Of a DNA stretch of 64,000 bases, positions 24,232 through 33,960 are shown piece by piece (positions within the stretch are counted from its first letter, which is position 1; each line of letters begins with the position of its first letter). The DNA is taken from NCBI GenBank assembly GCA_026129485.1, contig JAHCHY010000006.1, forward strand, positions 152,857 through 216,856, given 5' to 3'. This DNA comes from Cyclobacteriaceae bacterium (GTDB lineage Bacteria; Bacteroidota; Bacteroidia; Cytophagales; Cyclobacteriaceae). The position numbers and the translations under genes were made by a program. The notes beneath the pieces were generated by a model, which worked only from the letters and a program-made list of their open reading frames with translations, did not search any database and was not told the DNA's origin.

Positions 24232-26211
24232 CTAATCATTAATACCATTATAGCTTCTGATATAAGATTCCATCCAGCTAATGGCATCTTCCAGCTCGCT
24301 GAACAATTTTAATTCAATACCCAGCGATTCTGTTTTCGCTATCATGCGCTGAAAATATTCTTTACGTATAGGGTCGGCCAGCCCAACTCCTGCAATTCTT
24401 TTTAATCCGTGCCTGACCGCTTCGGGTATTACTGTCCCTATCAGCCAATGTTGCTCCTCGTCCGGCACCACGCCCTGTAACCTGAAGTCGGTAATGCACC
24501 CGGGAGAGTTATAGGTTTTTAAAGAATGCAGTACAGCCTGAAAAGCTTTTCTATACTCTATAGCAGTAATATTTCTCCGCCAGAGGATAACCGTATTATT
24601 AATATCTGCATCAAAATAAATCTGGGCGGCCTCGCTTTCAAAAATGATCTGCTTGCTTACGTTCTGCGGGTGAGGCAAGGTAACGATAAACGTAGTGCCC
24701 CGGTTAATCTCGCTTTCAATCGAAATTGAACCGCCAAGCGTATCCACCTGTGTTTTTACGAGGTACAATCCTAACCCTTTGCCATCCACATGAGAATGAA
24801 ACCTGCGGTAAAGCTTGAATACATTATCCTTCTGGGTTCCCAGGTTAATACCAAGACCATTGTCGCTAACGCTTAGCTGCACAGCATGATCGGATTGCCG
24901 GGTGGTTGAAATTTCGATGCACAGCTCACGTTCAGGGTTACGATACTTGATGGCATTGCTCACCAGGTTGTACAGGATGCTTTGAATCATTGCCCTGATC
25001 GAATAAATGACCGGGGCCTGCTCAAAATTGGTTTGAATTTTATACCCCGGCCTGATCTGATCCTGGAGAACAAATAATGTTTTCTGCCATTCTTCCTGGA
25101 ACTGAATTTTTTCCCGTACGCGGTAAAGGTCATTCCGCAGGTCAATAATCTGGTTAAGATCTTTCAACACTTCATCCAGCTCCCTTCCCGACCTTTGAAT
25201 CATCAGGGCGATTTCATTCTTATCATGATCCTGCTGAGATCGTTTGAACAAATCGGTAAGCCCCAGCAAACGGGCTACGGGCGCCCTGAGATTATGCGAA
25301 ACCGTATATGAAAACTGGCGCAGCTCATTATTATGGCGAATCAACTCTTCATTCGTCCACGTTAAAGCATCTGTCTTCTGCTCCACCAGCTTGGCCAGTT
25401 CTTTATTCGATTCTACCAGCTTTTCCTGCTGCTGGCTGATTAATAAGTTAGCTTCTGCAATTAACTCCCTGCTTTCCTGAATTTCTTTTTTCTGCCGGAT
25501 CAGCTCCTCACTTTGCTGAGCCATCGATTCATTCAGGCTCATCAGCTCTTCATTCTTAGCCAGCAATAACCGGTTACTTGAATTCAGCTCCTGAATAGAT
25601 TTTTTAACCTGTACCTCTGCACGACCGGTTATTATTTTCAAAACAATTACACCAAACGATAATACAAGAAAAGATATGAGGGCTATATAATTAATATAAT
25701 AATAAGAGCGTGCCGTAAATCCCCGCTGAAAATACCCCAGGCCCAGTGCATTGTGAACGGGGTCAAACAAAAGCAGGCATACAAGCGTGGAAACCATGCA
25801 AGCCGTGATCTTCCACTTCTCTTCAATTACAAATGCGATTGCGGGCAAAATGGTCGTAACCAGGATGATAAACCGGGCGTCAAAATAGGTGATGTATGAT
25901 TGTTCGGGCACTTTAAGCTTTCCATACAATGAAATGCCGAACGTAACATATACCGGAACCAAGCAAAACAAAAGGCGGCCAACATTATAGTTAACCCTGT
26001 TGATTACGGGTATGATTCCGAAAATTACGGATACAAGAATTATGAAGATTGATGTTTTTGTCCAGCCAAACAACGAGAAGAGAACACCGAAAAGAATAAA
26101 GGCCAGAAAGGCAAAAATCGAAGAAAGGATATTGGTAATAAATACAGATTGCCTCAGCGCATCAGGAATTTTCCCGGAAGGCGCATAGGTATTAAATTGG
26201 CTCAGCATCAA
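24232..26211 (-). CDS. Membrane sensor histidine kinase with C-terminal STAS/SpoIIAA-like domain
   Basis: 659 residues. Five or six hydrophobic segments fill residues ~25-190, then a long coiled coil (~195-290, Glu/Gln/Leu-rich). The HisKA-like box is S-H-N-L-R-A-P-V-A-R-L with the phospho-accepting His. The ATPase domain has N-A-I-K-Y-R-N, D-N-G-L-G-I-N, F-H-S-H-V-D-G-K-G-L-G-L-Y-L-V-K and G-T-T-F-I-V-T-L-P. About 110 extra residues at the C-terminus (Y-F-D-A-D-I-N-N-T-V-I-L-W to W-M-E-S-Y-I) resemble the SpoIIAA/STAS-like module common in Cytophagales and may regulate the kinase. No response regulator lies next to it, so an orphan. Signal unknown. Confidence 0.83.
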   Translation of the reverse strand: MMLSQFNTYAPSGKIPDALRQSVFITNILSSIFAFLAFILFGVLFSLFGWTKTSIFIILVSVIFGIIPVINRVNYNVGRLLFCLVPVYVTFGISLYGKLKVPEQSYITYFDARFIILVTTILPAIAFVIEEKWKITACMVSTLVCLLLFDPVHNALGLGYFQRGFTARSYYYINYIALISFLVLSFGVIVLKIITGRAEVQVKKSIQELNSSNRLLLAKNEELMSLNESMAQQSEELIRQKKEIQESRELIAEANLLISQQQEKLVESNKELAKLVEQKTDALTWTNEELIRHNNELRQFSYTVSHNLRAPVARLLGLTDLFKRSQQDHDKNEIALMIQRSGRELDEVLKDLNQIIDLRNDLYRVREKIQFQEEWQKTLFVLQDQIRPGYKIQTNFEQAPVIYSIRAMIQSILYNLVSNAIKYRNPERELCIEISTTRQSDHAVQLSVSDNGLGINLGTQKDNVFKLYRRFHSHVDGKGLGLYLVKTQVDTLGGSISIESEINRGTTFIVTLPHPQNVSKQIIFESEAAQIYFDADINNTVILWRRNITAIEYRKAFQAVLHSLKTYNSPGCITDFRLQGVVPDEEQHWLIGTVIPEAVRHGLKRIAGVGLADPIRKEYFQRMIAKTESLGIELKLFSELEDAISWMESYIRSYNGIND

Positions 26212-26321
26212 GTACTTGAATGATCTGCAAAATTAAGAGAAACCATTAAGTCTCAAACACCTACCGCCTGTTAGCTTAATCTTATTTTATCAGTACTTTT
26301 ACGCGATTAATCGGTTAAGCA

Positions 26322-29300
26322 ATGAGCGCTGAAACGAAGACTGCCCAAACTCCTCAAGCCAGGTTAGCCGGTCATGCGGCACCACAACCCTATAAGCCCC
26401 AAAACAAAGTACGTATTGTTACCGCTGCCAGCTTGTTTGATGGGCACGATGCAGCCATCAACATCATGCGCAGGATTATCCAGGCAACAGGTGTAGAGGT
26501 AATTCACCTCGGCCACGACCGCAGTGTGGAAGAAGTAGTGAACACTGCCATACAGGAAGATGCGCAGGCCATCGCCATAACAAGCTATCAGGGCGGCCAT
26601 AATGAATACTTTAAATACATGTACGACCTGCTTCAGCAGAAAGAAGCCGGGCACATTAAAATCTTTGGCGGTGGCGGTGGTGTAATCCTCCCGGAAGAAA
26701 TTAAAGAGCTCATGGATTATGGCATCACCAAGATCTATTCGCCCGATGATGGCCGCGCGTTAGGGTTGCAGGGAATGATTAATGACCTGGTAGAAAAGAG
26801 TGATTTTCCAACCGGCCGGACAGTTGACAGTCAACGGTTGACTGTTGACAACCATTTAGAGATAGCACAATTAATATCGGCAGCAGAGAATTATTATGAC
26901 GATCATAAGCAGGTTTTTGATGCCATCAACAAACAGGCAACTCAATCCAAAGCCCCGGTATTGGGTATAACCGGTACGGGCGGTGCGGGAAAATCTTCAA
27001 TGGTGGATGAGCTTGTAAGGCGTTTCCTCATCGACTTCAAAGATCCCGACAATAACGGGACAGGCAAAAATATCGGGATTGTTTCAGTCGATCCGTCCAA
27101 ACGCAAAACAGGCGGTGCGTTGCTGGGCGACCGCATCCGCATGAATGCGATCAACAACAAACGCGTGTACATGCGTTCGCTGGCCACGCGGCAAAGCAAC
27201 CTCGCACTTTCGGCTTATGTAAAAGAAGCCATCAATATATTGAAGGCTGCGGGGTTCGATCTTATCATTTTAGAAACATCAGGCATTGGCCAGAGCGATA
27301 CCGAAATTCTCGACCACAGCGATGTATCGCTTTATGTGATGACACCCGAATACGGTGCCGCTACCCAGCTCGAAAAAATCGACATGCTGGATTTTGCCGA
27401 TGTAATTGCGCTGAACAAGTTTGATAAACGGGGCGGATTAGATGCTTTGCGCGATGTAAAAAAGCAATATCAGCGCAACCATCAGCTGTTCGATCAAAAG
27501 CCCGAAGATATGCCGGTGTTCGGGACTATCGCTTCGCAGTTTAATGATCCGGGCACCAATCGTTTGTATAAGCACATCATTGAAAAAATTGTGTCGAAAA
27601 CCGGGGCAGACCTAACATCATCGTTTGAGATCACACAGGAAATGTCGGAGAAGGTGTTTGTTATCCCTCCGCACCGCACCCGTTACCTCAGCGAAATTTC
27701 AGAAAACAACCGCAGCTATGACGAATGGGTAAATGAGCAAGCCGCTGTTGCCGAAAAGCTGTTCGCCATTTCCAAAACACTTGAATCATTTACCGGTCAG
27801 CCTGATATTAAAAAAGTATTGCAGGCCGAATTCGATCGTATAAAGCTGAATCTCGATCCTAAAAACTGGCGGGTTATTGAAGGCTGGAGCGAGCGCGTAA
27901 AGCAATACAGGGAGCCGGTTTTTAAATTTAAGGTGCGTGATAAGGAAATCGGTATTCAAACCCACAGCGAGTCGCTGTCGCATTTGCAAATACCGAAAGT
28001 AGCGTTGCCAAAATATTCCAACTGGGGCGATTTATTAAAATGGAACTTACAGGAAAACGTTCCGGGTGAGTTTCCCTACACGGCAGGCATTTATCCGTTC
28101 AAGCGTGAAGGCGAAGATCCTACCCGCATGTTTGCCGGGGAAGGCGGCCCCGAACGCACCAACCGAAGGTTTCATTATGTCAGCATTGCCATGCCGGCCA
28201 AGCGTTTGTCCACGGCTTTCGATTCGGTAACCCTGTATGGAAACGATCCGGATTACCGCCCGGATATTTATGGCAAGATAGGCAACTCCGGTGTAAGCAT
28301 CTGTTGTTTGGACGATGCCAAGAAATTATACAGCGGGTTCAACTTAGCCGATCCGAAAACATCGGTGTCCATGACCATCAACGGCCCGGCCCCTATGCTG
28401 CTCGGCTATTTTATGAATGCCGCGATTGACCAGCAGTGTGAGATATACATTAAGAAGAACGGACTTGAAGAAGAAGTTAGAGAAAAGATTAATTCTATTT
28501 ATAAAAATGTCCGGGGTCCACGGTCAACAGTGGACTGTGAACGTCCTTCGTATCAGGGCAGCCTGCCCAAAGGCAATGATGGTTTAGGATTGATGTTGTT
28601 AGGCGTAACTGGCGACCAGGTATTACCCAAAGATGTCTATGAAAAAATCAAGGCCGAAACATTATCGCAGGTGCGCGGCACGGTGCAGGCCGATATTCTG
28701 AAAGAAGACCAGGCACAGAACACCTGCATTTTCTCTACCGAGTTTGCCCTGCGCCTGATGGGCGATGTGCAGCAATATTTTATCGATAAAAACGTACGGA
28801 ATTTTTATTCCGTATCCATTTCGGGATATCATATTGCCGAAGCGGGCGCTAACCCGGTTACACAGTTGGCGTTTACACTGGCCAACGGTTTCACTTACGT
28901 GGAATATTATTTGAGCCGCGGAATGGACATCAACGACTTTGCTCCTAACCTGTCGTTCTTCTTCAGCAACGGCATCGATCCGGAATATTCAGTAATCGGG
29001 CGCGTGGCGCGCAGAATATGGGCCAAGGCCATGAAGAAAAAATATGGCGCCAATGCCCGCAGCCAGATGCTGAAATACCACATTCAAACATCGGGACGTT
29101 CGTTGCACGCGCAGGAAATTGACTTTAACGACATCCGCACCACGTTACAGGCGCTTTACGCGATTTATGACAACTGTAACTCGCTGCACACCAATGCGTA
29201 TGACGAAGCCATTACCACACCCACCGAAGAAAGCGTGCGCAGGGCTATGGCTATTCAGCTGATCATCAACAAAGAATTAGGACTTGCCAAAAACGAAAAC

Positions 29301-29774
29301 CCGTTACAGGGCTCATTCATTATTGAAGAGCTTACCGACCTGGTGGAAGAAGCGGTGTTAGCCGAGTTCGACCGCATTACCGAACGTGGTGGCGTGCTGG
29401 GTGCGATGGAAACCATGTACCAGCGCGGAAAAATACAGGAAGAGAGCTTGTATTACGAAACCCTGAAACATACCGGTGAATACCCGATCATTGGTGTGAA
29501 TACTTTTTTAAGCTCAAAAGGTTCGCCCACCATCATTCCGCAGGAAGTAATTCGTGCTACTACCGAAGAAAAAGAATACCAGATTACCATGCTGAAAGAC
29601 CTGCATGCCACACAAGGGAAAAAAGCAACGGCTATGCTGGAACGTGTGAAGCACGCAGCCATTCAAAACAAAAACATCTTTGAAGAGCTGATGGAAGCCT
29701 GTAAAGTGTGCTCGCTGGGCGAGATCACCAAAGCCCTGTTTGAGGTAGGCGGACAGTACCGGAGGAACATGTAG
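26322..29774 (+). CDS. icmF: Fused isobutyryl-CoA mutase with GTPase chaperone (IcmF)
   Basis: 1150 residues, the full IcmF layout. The cobalamin domain (~30-165) has the base-off motif D40-G-H42 and the G-G-G-G-G-V loop. A MeaB/ArgK-like P-loop GTPase (~205-420) has G-T-G-G-A-G-K-S-S and N-K-F-D. The adenosylcobalamin TIM-barrel mutase follows (~570-1130). At the position matching Arg207 of methylmalonyl-CoA mutase the sequence is Gln799 (L-K-E-D-Q-A-Q-N-T), the isobutyryl-type residue. The residue aligned by eye to Tyr89 is Tyr591 (A-G-I-Y-P-F-K) where I expect Phe in isobutyryl-type enzymes. Interconverts isobutyryl- and butyryl-CoA-type esters; the GTPase loads and protects B12. Two heptad arrays add short loops near residues 168-176 and 732-741. 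Confidence 0.92.
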   Translation: MSAETKTAQTPQARLAGHAAPQPYKPQNKVRIVTAASLFDGHDAAINIMRRIIQATGVEVIHLGHDRSVEEVVNTAIQEDAQAIAITSYQGGHNEYFKYMYDLLQQKEAGHIKIFGGGGGVILPEEIKELMDYGITKIYSPDDGRALGLQGMINDLVEKSDFPTGRTVDSQRLTVDNHLEIAQLISAAENYYDDHKQVFDAINKQATQSKAPVLGITGTGGAGKSSMVDELVRRFLIDFKDPDNNGTGKNIGIVSVDPSKRKTGGALLGDRIRMNAINNKRVYMRSLATRQSNLALSAYVKEAINILKAAGFDLIILETSGIGQSDTEILDHSDVSLYVMTPEYGAATQLEKIDMLDFADVIALNKFDKRGGLDALRDVKKQYQRNHQLFDQKPEDMPVFGTIASQFNDPGTNRLYKHIIEKIVSKTGADLTSSFEITQEMSEKVFVIPPHRTRYLSEISENNRSYDEWVNEQAAVAEKLFAISKTLESFTGQPDIKKVLQAEFDRIKLNLDPKNWRVIEGWSERVKQYREPVFKFKVRDKEIGIQTHSESLSHLQIPKVALPKYSNWGDLLKWNLQENVPGEFPYTAGIYPFKREGEDPTRMFAGEGGPERTNRRFHYVSIAMPAKRLSTAFDSVTLYGNDPDYRPDIYGKIGNSGVSICCLDDAKKLYSGFNLADPKTSVSMTINGPAPMLLGYFMNAAIDQQCEIYIKKNGLEEEVREKINSIYKNVRGPRSTVDCERPSYQGSLPKGNDGLGLMLLGVTGDQVLPKDVYEKIKAETLSQVRGTVQADILKEDQAQNTCIFSTEFALRLMGDVQQYFIDKNVRNFYSVSISGYHIAEAGANPVTQLAFTLANGFTYVEYYLSRGMDINDFAPNLSFFFSNGIDPEYSVIGRVARRIWAKAMKKKYGANARSQMLKYHIQTSGRSLHAQEIDFNDIRTTLQALYAIYDNCNSLHTNAYDEAITTPTEESVRRAMAIQLIINKELGLAKNENPLQGSFIIEELTDLVEEAVLAEFDRITERGGVLGAMETMYQRGKIQEESLYYETLKHTGEYPIIGVNTFLSSKGSPTIIPQEVIRATTEEKEYQITMLKDLHATQGKKATAMLERVKHAAIQNKNIFEELMEACKVCSLGEITKALFEVGGQYRRNM
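26823..26849. repeat. Heptad repeat array inside icmF (first)
   Basis: Four 6-bp words separated by single bases: GTTGAC, GTCAAC, GTTGAC, GTTGAC at 26823, 26830, 26837 and 26844. The second is the reverse complement of the others, so the period is 7. In frame, it encodes about [10 protein letters not shown] between the B12 and GTPase domains. Confidence 0.8.
28516..28543. repeat. Heptad repeat array inside icmF (second)
   Basis: Words GTCCAC, GTCAAC, GTGGAC and GTGAAC at 28516, 28523, 28530 and 28537, each followed by one base. First and third are reverse complements. Same period and word family as the array at 26823. Encodes [10 protein letters not shown] in a linker of the mutase domain. 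Confidence 0.75.
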
Positions 29775-29786
29775 GGAAGTGTTATA

Positions 29787-29818
29787 AAAAAAGAACCCCG
29801 CCCTTTGCAGGGCGAGGT
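29787..29818 (-). terminator. Intrinsic terminator for the leftward secreted-protein gene
   Basis: Stem ACCCCGCCCT (29795-29804) with AGGGCGAGGT (29809-29818), one C-A mismatch, loop of four. On the - strand it is followed by a run of seven T. It lies between icmF and the convergent gene at 29853 and may also stop icmF transcripts. Confidence 0.75.
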
Positions 29819-29852
29819 CTTCACACACTCCTAAAACAACAATTAGGTATCT

Positions 29853-30413
29853 TTAATATCTCACTACTTTAGTAGCTGATGCGCTGCTCACTTCAAAGCG
29901 GGGTGATCCAATAATTTTGTTCAGGTCATATACTAACCCGATGCTGCCGTTTACAGCTACATCCTGATCGTGCACCAGCGTATTGGTTCCATCATAAATT
30001 TTCACGTTCACAGCTTTTGTGTTCGCTACTGCCAACAGGTATTTATTCTCAGCAGCCAGTTTAGCCACGTGAATTGCACTCTCATCAGAAGCGGGCTGAT
30101 AATTAATTTTCTGAGATCGTGTACCGCCTGCGCTTACAACTTCAATCGTATATTCACCGGCAGTCATACCAGCGAAATTTAAAGTACGCATAAAACCTTC
30201 CACGTTTGAAATGGTTTCAGACACTACCTTTCTACCTTCGCTGTTAATAATTCTCAAGGTAATTTTTCCAGCCTGGCTACCTTCGTATATTACTTTGAAA
30301 GTCCCCGGATCCTTTTGGTTAACTACAACCATCTTGGGCCCTACCGGATCAGCCGCAAGCGCTGCCACTGATACGAACGCCATTAACAAGGCAAATACAA
30401 CTGATTTTTTCAT
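29853..30413 (-). CDS. Secreted protein of unknown function, paralogue of 30775-31350
   Basis: 186 residues from the ATG at 30413; the in-frame ATG at 30440 would lie inside the -7 element (30438-30445) and is rejected. Signal peptide M-K-K-S-V-V-F-A-L-L-M-A-F, cleaved near ALAADP. The mature part is all-beta with two repeats: I-T-L-R-I-I-N-S-E-G-R-K-V ... G-M-T-A-G-E-Y-T-I-E-V and V-N-V-K-I-Y-D-G-T-N-T-L-V. These resemble the strand pattern of Bacteroidota secretion-system C-terminal (Por-type) or carboxypeptidase-regulatory beta sandwiches. No enzyme motif. Ends S-A-T-K-V-V-R-Y. Periplasmic or surface location inferred. Confidence 0.75.
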   Translation of the reverse strand: MKKSVVFALLMAFVSVAALAADPVGPKMVVVNQKDPGTFKVIYEGSQAGKITLRIINSEGRKVVSETISNVEGFMRTLNFAGMTAGEYTIEVVSAGGTRSQKINYQPASDESAIHVAKLAAENKYLLAVANTKAVNVKIYDGTNTLVHDQDVAVNGSIGLVYDLNKIIGSPRFEVSSASATKVVRY

Positions 30414-30437
30414 AGTCTTTTTCGTTTTGTTTCGATA

Positions 30438-30445
30438 CAAATGTA
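30438..30445 (-). promoter_or_regulatory. -7 promoter element of the secreted-protein gene
   Basis: Reads TACATTTG on the - strand, an exact TAnnTTTG, 24 nt before the ATG at 30413. The -33 position carries TTTC rather than TTTG. It helps place the start codon. Confidence 0.45.
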
Positions 30446-30631
30446 CGATCGACTATGTATGCAGGTTGAAAGTTGTAAGTAAAGTTGATTTTTAAAATGA
30501 AAAATCGTTTGCGGATTTTTTGCAATTCATTTCATGAAAAATGATTGTACGCCAGCGCTATTCATAACGCAAAAACGAAGGCGGACAAAAAAATAAATCA
30601 CTCAAACGATTGCATTCTCCATAAAAAAATA

Positions 30632-30750
30632 GAGGCTGTTTCAAAATACATTCCACTGTCAGGTTGAGCTTGTCGAAACCGGTTTTTAAGGCTCTAAATA
30701 GCCTTCGACAGGCTCAGGCTGACAATGAAGTTAATTTTTGAAACAGCCTC
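30632..30750. repeat. Fold-back repeat with 15-bp terminal inverted repeats (MITE-like)
   Basis: Exact ends GAGGCTGTTTCAAAA (30632-30646) and its reverse complement TTTTGAAACAGCCTC (30736-30750). Inside, the segment around 30656-30680 and that around 30703-30725 are also imperfect reverse complements (tgtcaggttgagcttgtcga versus tcgacaggctcaggctgaca), so the whole 119 bp can fold into one long hairpin. No clear target duplication. The rest of the 360-nt gap between the two paralogous genes (30414-30774) holds the upstream gene's promoter and nothing else recognised. Confidence 0.75.
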
Positions 30751-30774
30751 ATTTTCATCACGTATCCTGCCCTT

Positions 30775-31350
30775 CTAATTCTTTAAAGTCTTCAGTACAC
30801 CCTGGCTATCGGTAACCTCGATAGTGAAATCATTAATGTCCTTTAGATTAAGCACTTCCGCAAAATCACTTTTGATATCACGAGATACAGAATGAATCAG
30901 CTTGTTGCTGCTGTCATACACATTTACATTAATCTTATCTGAAGCTGCTGATCTGACCGATAGTAAATATTTGCCTTGCTCAGGCAAACGCACAATATTG
31001 ATAAACTTTTCGATCTTGCCGGCTGAGTAATTTACTTCTTCTTTGCGTACACCATTCCTGTCCTCTATCACGATGGTATATTTTCCGGCAGCCATACCGG
31101 TAAGGTTATAAGGCCTCACAAACCCGGATACTTTCCTGAACCTTTCCGTGTATACAGACCGATCTTTCCTGTCCAGGATGGAAACCTTTACATCGCCTGC
31201 CTGCGCTGAAGCATAGTAAACTTTCAAAACTGAACTTCCCGCAACATGCGTAACCGCTACACCTTCTGCTGAACCTGGCTCATCCGCCACTCCCGCAAAC
31301 GCACATGTGCTTACAAGCACACCTGCCAACAACAATCGTAATGCTTTCAT
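30775..31350 (-). CDS. Secreted protein of unknown function, paralogue of 29853-30413
   Basis: 191 residues, signal peptide ending CAFAGVADEP. Same two-repeat beta pattern as the next gene downstream: V-K-V-S-I-L-D-R-K-D-R-S-V-Y-T-E-R, G-M-A-A-G-K-Y-T-I-V-I, N-V-N-V-Y-D-S-S-N-K-L-I-H. The shared G-F-x-R-x-x-N-x-x-G-M-x-A-G-x-Y-T-I block shows the two genes arose by duplication. Function unknown; both probably outside the inner membrane. The fold-back repeat at 30632 now separates the copies. Confidence 0.75.
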   Translation of the reverse strand: MKALRLLLAGVLVSTCAFAGVADEPGSAEGVAVTHVAGSSVLKVYYASAQAGDVKVSILDRKDRSVYTERFRKVSGFVRPYNLTGMAAGKYTIVIEDRNGVRKEEVNYSAGKIEKFINIVRLPEQGKYLLSVRSAASDKINVNVYDSSNKLIHSVSRDIKSDFAEVLNLKDINDFTIEVTDSQGVLKTLKN

Positions 31351-31519
31351 AAAAAATTTTAAATTATAGCCTTAGGACGCTGCACAAACGTTAATTGTTG
31401 CATCGATGCAGTTAAAGAATGTTAAATATTTTATGAAGCGGGTGTGATACGAAAAGACTCCTCAAACGGGCATCTGGGGTAAAGGTTTTGTTTCAGCAAA
31501 AAAATTCTGACAACGAAAC

Positions 31520-32107
31520 TTAGTTGAGGTGATATACGTCTTTAGCTTTTTCAACTTCTTTTAACAGCTGCATCTGGTACTTCAGACGAGTTATCAGAAA
31601 AGATGATTTACGATCGTCCGCTGACTGTACGAATTTGAGACGATCCTCAAAACCGAGGTTAAGCTCGTTGGCTGCATCATACATGGATATGGCTTTTTCC
31701 GGGTGATTCAGTCGCATCATGCTCATGTATTCCGAAAAATATTCGCGTAAAGCCTGCTCCATAGGCTCGGCCAGGTTAATATTCCATAGCTGAACCTCTG
31801 CGCCCGGATAAAGCTTATCGCGAAAGGTGCGGTACAGCTTACTCATGGAAAGCAGGTCCACGCACTTTACAATAATATCCGATTCGCCTGTGCGATAGCG
31901 TTTGATCACACTTTCCAGCTTAACCAACGAGCCCAGCTTTTCGACATTCGACACATGATTGTAATAAATGCCAAACGCAATGTCTTTGTTCTCGGCATCT
32001 TCCAGCAACTGGCGGTAGCGCGGTTCAAAAATATGCAGCGGAACCATTTCTCCCGGTAATGGAAAAATGGAAAGGGGGAACATCGGGATTTTTATCACAT
32101 TCATCAC
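31520..32107 (-). CDS. LON N-terminal (substrate-binding) domain protein
   Basis: 195 residues made of a stand-alone Lon substrate-binding domain (PF02190). The opening I-K-I-P-M-F-P-L-S-I-F-P-L-P-G-E-M-V-P-L-H-I-F-E-P-R-Y is the family signature. There is no AAA or protease part. C-terminal half helical (E-A-L-R-E-Y-F ... K-Y-Q-M-Q-L-L-K-E-V). ATG at 32104 is an equal alternative. Such proteins are common in Bacteroidota; their role is unproven. Follows apt by 56 nt in the leftward run. Confidence 0.88.
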   Translation of the reverse strand: MMNVIKIPMFPLSIFPLPGEMVPLHIFEPRYRQLLEDAENKDIAFGIYYNHVSNVEKLGSLVKLESVIKRYRTGESDIIVKCVDLLSMSKLYRTFRDKLYPGAEVQLWNINLAEPMEQALREYFSEYMSMMRLNHPEKAISMYDAANELNLGFEDRLKFVQSADDRKSSFLITRLKYQMQLLKEVEKAKDVYHLN

Positions 32108-32163
32108 CCTTCTTTAACAATCAATTTTACCTGAAAGTTATATGTAAATTAATTTCGCACAAA

Positions 32164-32700
32164 TTAATTGTACCTGGCTAAGTAATGCGGGTTAACACCA
32201 AACTTACCAGTCAGAAATTGCTCACCGGGTAAAAAAGCCAGGTTTATAATAAAGGAGAACCCGGCCACCACACCTCCCAGCTTATGAATCAGGTTACCGG
32301 CTGCACCGGCAGTACCGCCTGTTGCCAGCAAATCATCGTGAATCAGCACGCGACTTCCCGGCTTAAGGGCGTCCACATGCATTTCGATTGATGCCTTTCC
32401 ATATTCCAGGTCGTACTCTTCCCTTATCTTATGATAAGGGAGTTTTCCAGCCTTACGCACCGGCACAAACGCTACATCAAGCGCCTCGGCTAATAATATT
32501 CCGAAAATAAATCCCCTGGCCTCCACGGCAGCAACCGCATCAACCTGCTGATCCCGAAAGTGATTGGCTATTTCTTCCACTACCAGCTTGCGGGCGCCCG
32601 GATCGGCCAAAAGAGGTGTTATGTCTTTAAACAAAATACCCGGCTTTGGAAAGTCCGGCACATCCCGCAACAAGGTTTTTACTGTTTCTTCTTTCAACAT
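32164..32700 (-). CDS. apt: Adenine phosphoribosyltransferase
   Basis: 178 residues, full length for Apt. Converts adenine and PRPP to AMP in purine salvage. N-terminal V-P-D-F-P-K-P-G-I-L-F-K-D-I-T-P-L is diagnostic, then V-E-A-R-G-F-I-F-G, R-K-x-G-K-L-P, and the PRPP loop V-L-I-H-D-D-L-L-A-T-G-G-T. Cytoplasmic. Seven bases after hutI, probably co-transcribed. Confidence 0.96.
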   Translation of the reverse strand: MLKEETVKTLLRDVPDFPKPGILFKDITPLLADPGARKLVVEEIANHFRDQQVDAVAAVEARGFIFGILLAEALDVAFVPVRKAGKLPYHKIREEYDLEYGKASIEMHVDALKPGSRVLIHDDLLATGGTAGAAGNLIHKLGGVVAGFSFIINLAFLPGEQFLTGKFGVNPHYLARYN

Positions 32701-32707
32701 CAGCGTT

Positions 32708-33952
32708 TTATCCAGTTATGATTTTTCCATTCAGAATCGCCTGGCTTACCGGGTTGCTGCTATAGGAATAAGGCATAGCCGCTACCGATCGCATGGGTTT
32801 GGTAATAAATACGTTGGCTACTTTACCTTTTGTAATAGTAGCGTGCGTTTGAGAGAGGCCCAATGTGTAAGCTGTATTAATCGTAGCTGCATTGATGGCT
32901 TCCTCCGGCAACAGGCGCATCTTAACACATGCCAACGAAATAATAAACGGCATGCTTCCACCGGGTGCGCTTCCCGGGTTGTAATCGGTGGCGATGGCAA
33001 TGGGCAAACCTGCATCTATAATTTGTCGCGCAGGTGTAAAAGGCAGGTTGAGAAAAAATGCCGCCCCGGGTAACGAAACAGGCATGGTTGAAGTGCCCTT
33101 CAATGCTTCAATTTCTTCCGTACCTATATTTTCAAGATGATCGACACTAATCGCATTTGTTTTAACACCCACCTGCACCCCGCCTGACCGATTTAGCTGA
33201 TTGGCATGCAGGCGCGGTATAAGTCCATATCGCTTTCCGGCTTCCACAATGCGTTCGGTTTCTTCAGGCGAAAAGAACCCGGTTTCACAAAACACATCCA
33301 CATAGTCGGCCAGCTTTTCTTCGGCTGCAGCCGGAATCATTTCATCAATTACCTCATCTATGTATTGTTGCTTCGATTTGTCCTGGGGTACCGCATGCGC
33401 ACCCAGCAAAGTTGTTTTTACGGTTAAGGGCGTGTGCTTCCCTAATCTTCTTGCCACGCGAAGCATTTTCAATTCATCTCGTGTGGTAAGTCCATAGCCG
33501 CTCTTGATCTCAACTGCACCCGTCCCGGTTTTAATAATTTCATCCACACGAACAAGCGCTTTTTCAAAAAGCTCATCTTCACTGGCTTGCTGAAGCTTAC
33601 GGGCCGAGTTGAGAATACCGCCACCCGAGGCGGCAATCTCCTGGTAAGTGGCTCCTTTCAGCTTCATCACAAATTCCTCTTCGCGTGTATCGGCAAATAC
33701 CAGGTGCGTGTGCGAATCCACAAAAGAAGGCAAGACCAGCCGGCCCGAAGCATTTAATATGGTGGTCGCCTTTATGCCAGGCGGCAAATTATCCATTGAA
33801 CCATAATCCGCAATCAGGCCATTTGAAATAGCTAAGTATGCATTTTCCAATACCGGTAGCTCACGCATGGAAGCTCCCGCTACAAAATCCAACGCATGCT
33901 CCCGCACTTGCACTAAGTTGCGGATGTGCGTGATCAGGATGTCGTGCGTCAT
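32708..33952 (-). CDS. hutI: Imidazolonepropionase
   Basis: 414 residues of the amidohydrolase superfamily, third enzyme of histidine degradation (4-imidazolone-5-propanoate to N-formimino-L-glutamate). Visible metal and active-site motifs: D-S-H-T-H-L-V-F-A-D, S-G-Y-G-L-T, L-L-G-A-H-A-V-P, F-C-E-T-G-F-F, H-A-N-Q-L, S-V-D-H-L-E and A-T-D-Y-N-P-G-S. Length is normal. No hutU, hutH or hutG is nearby, so the pathway is split across the genome. It lies 8 nt downstream of the outer-membrane-like protein gene. Confidence 0.95.
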   Translation of the reverse strand: MTHDILITHIRNLVQVREHALDFVAGASMRELPVLENAYLAISNGLIADYGSMDNLPPGIKATTILNASGRLVLPSFVDSHTHLVFADTREEEFVMKLKGATYQEIAASGGGILNSARKLQQASEDELFEKALVRVDEIIKTGTGAVEIKSGYGLTTRDELKMLRVARRLGKHTPLTVKTTLLGAHAVPQDKSKQQYIDEVIDEMIPAAAEEKLADYVDVFCETGFFSPEETERIVEAGKRYGLIPRLHANQLNRSGGVQVGVKTNAISVDHLENIGTEEIEALKGTSTMPVSLPGAAFFLNLPFTPARQIIDAGLPIAIATDYNPGSAPGGSMPFIISLACVKMRLLPEEAINAATINTAYTLGLSQTHATITKGKVANVFITKPMRSVAAMPYSYSSNPVSQAILNGKIITG

Positions 33953-33960
33953 TCCTTGAG

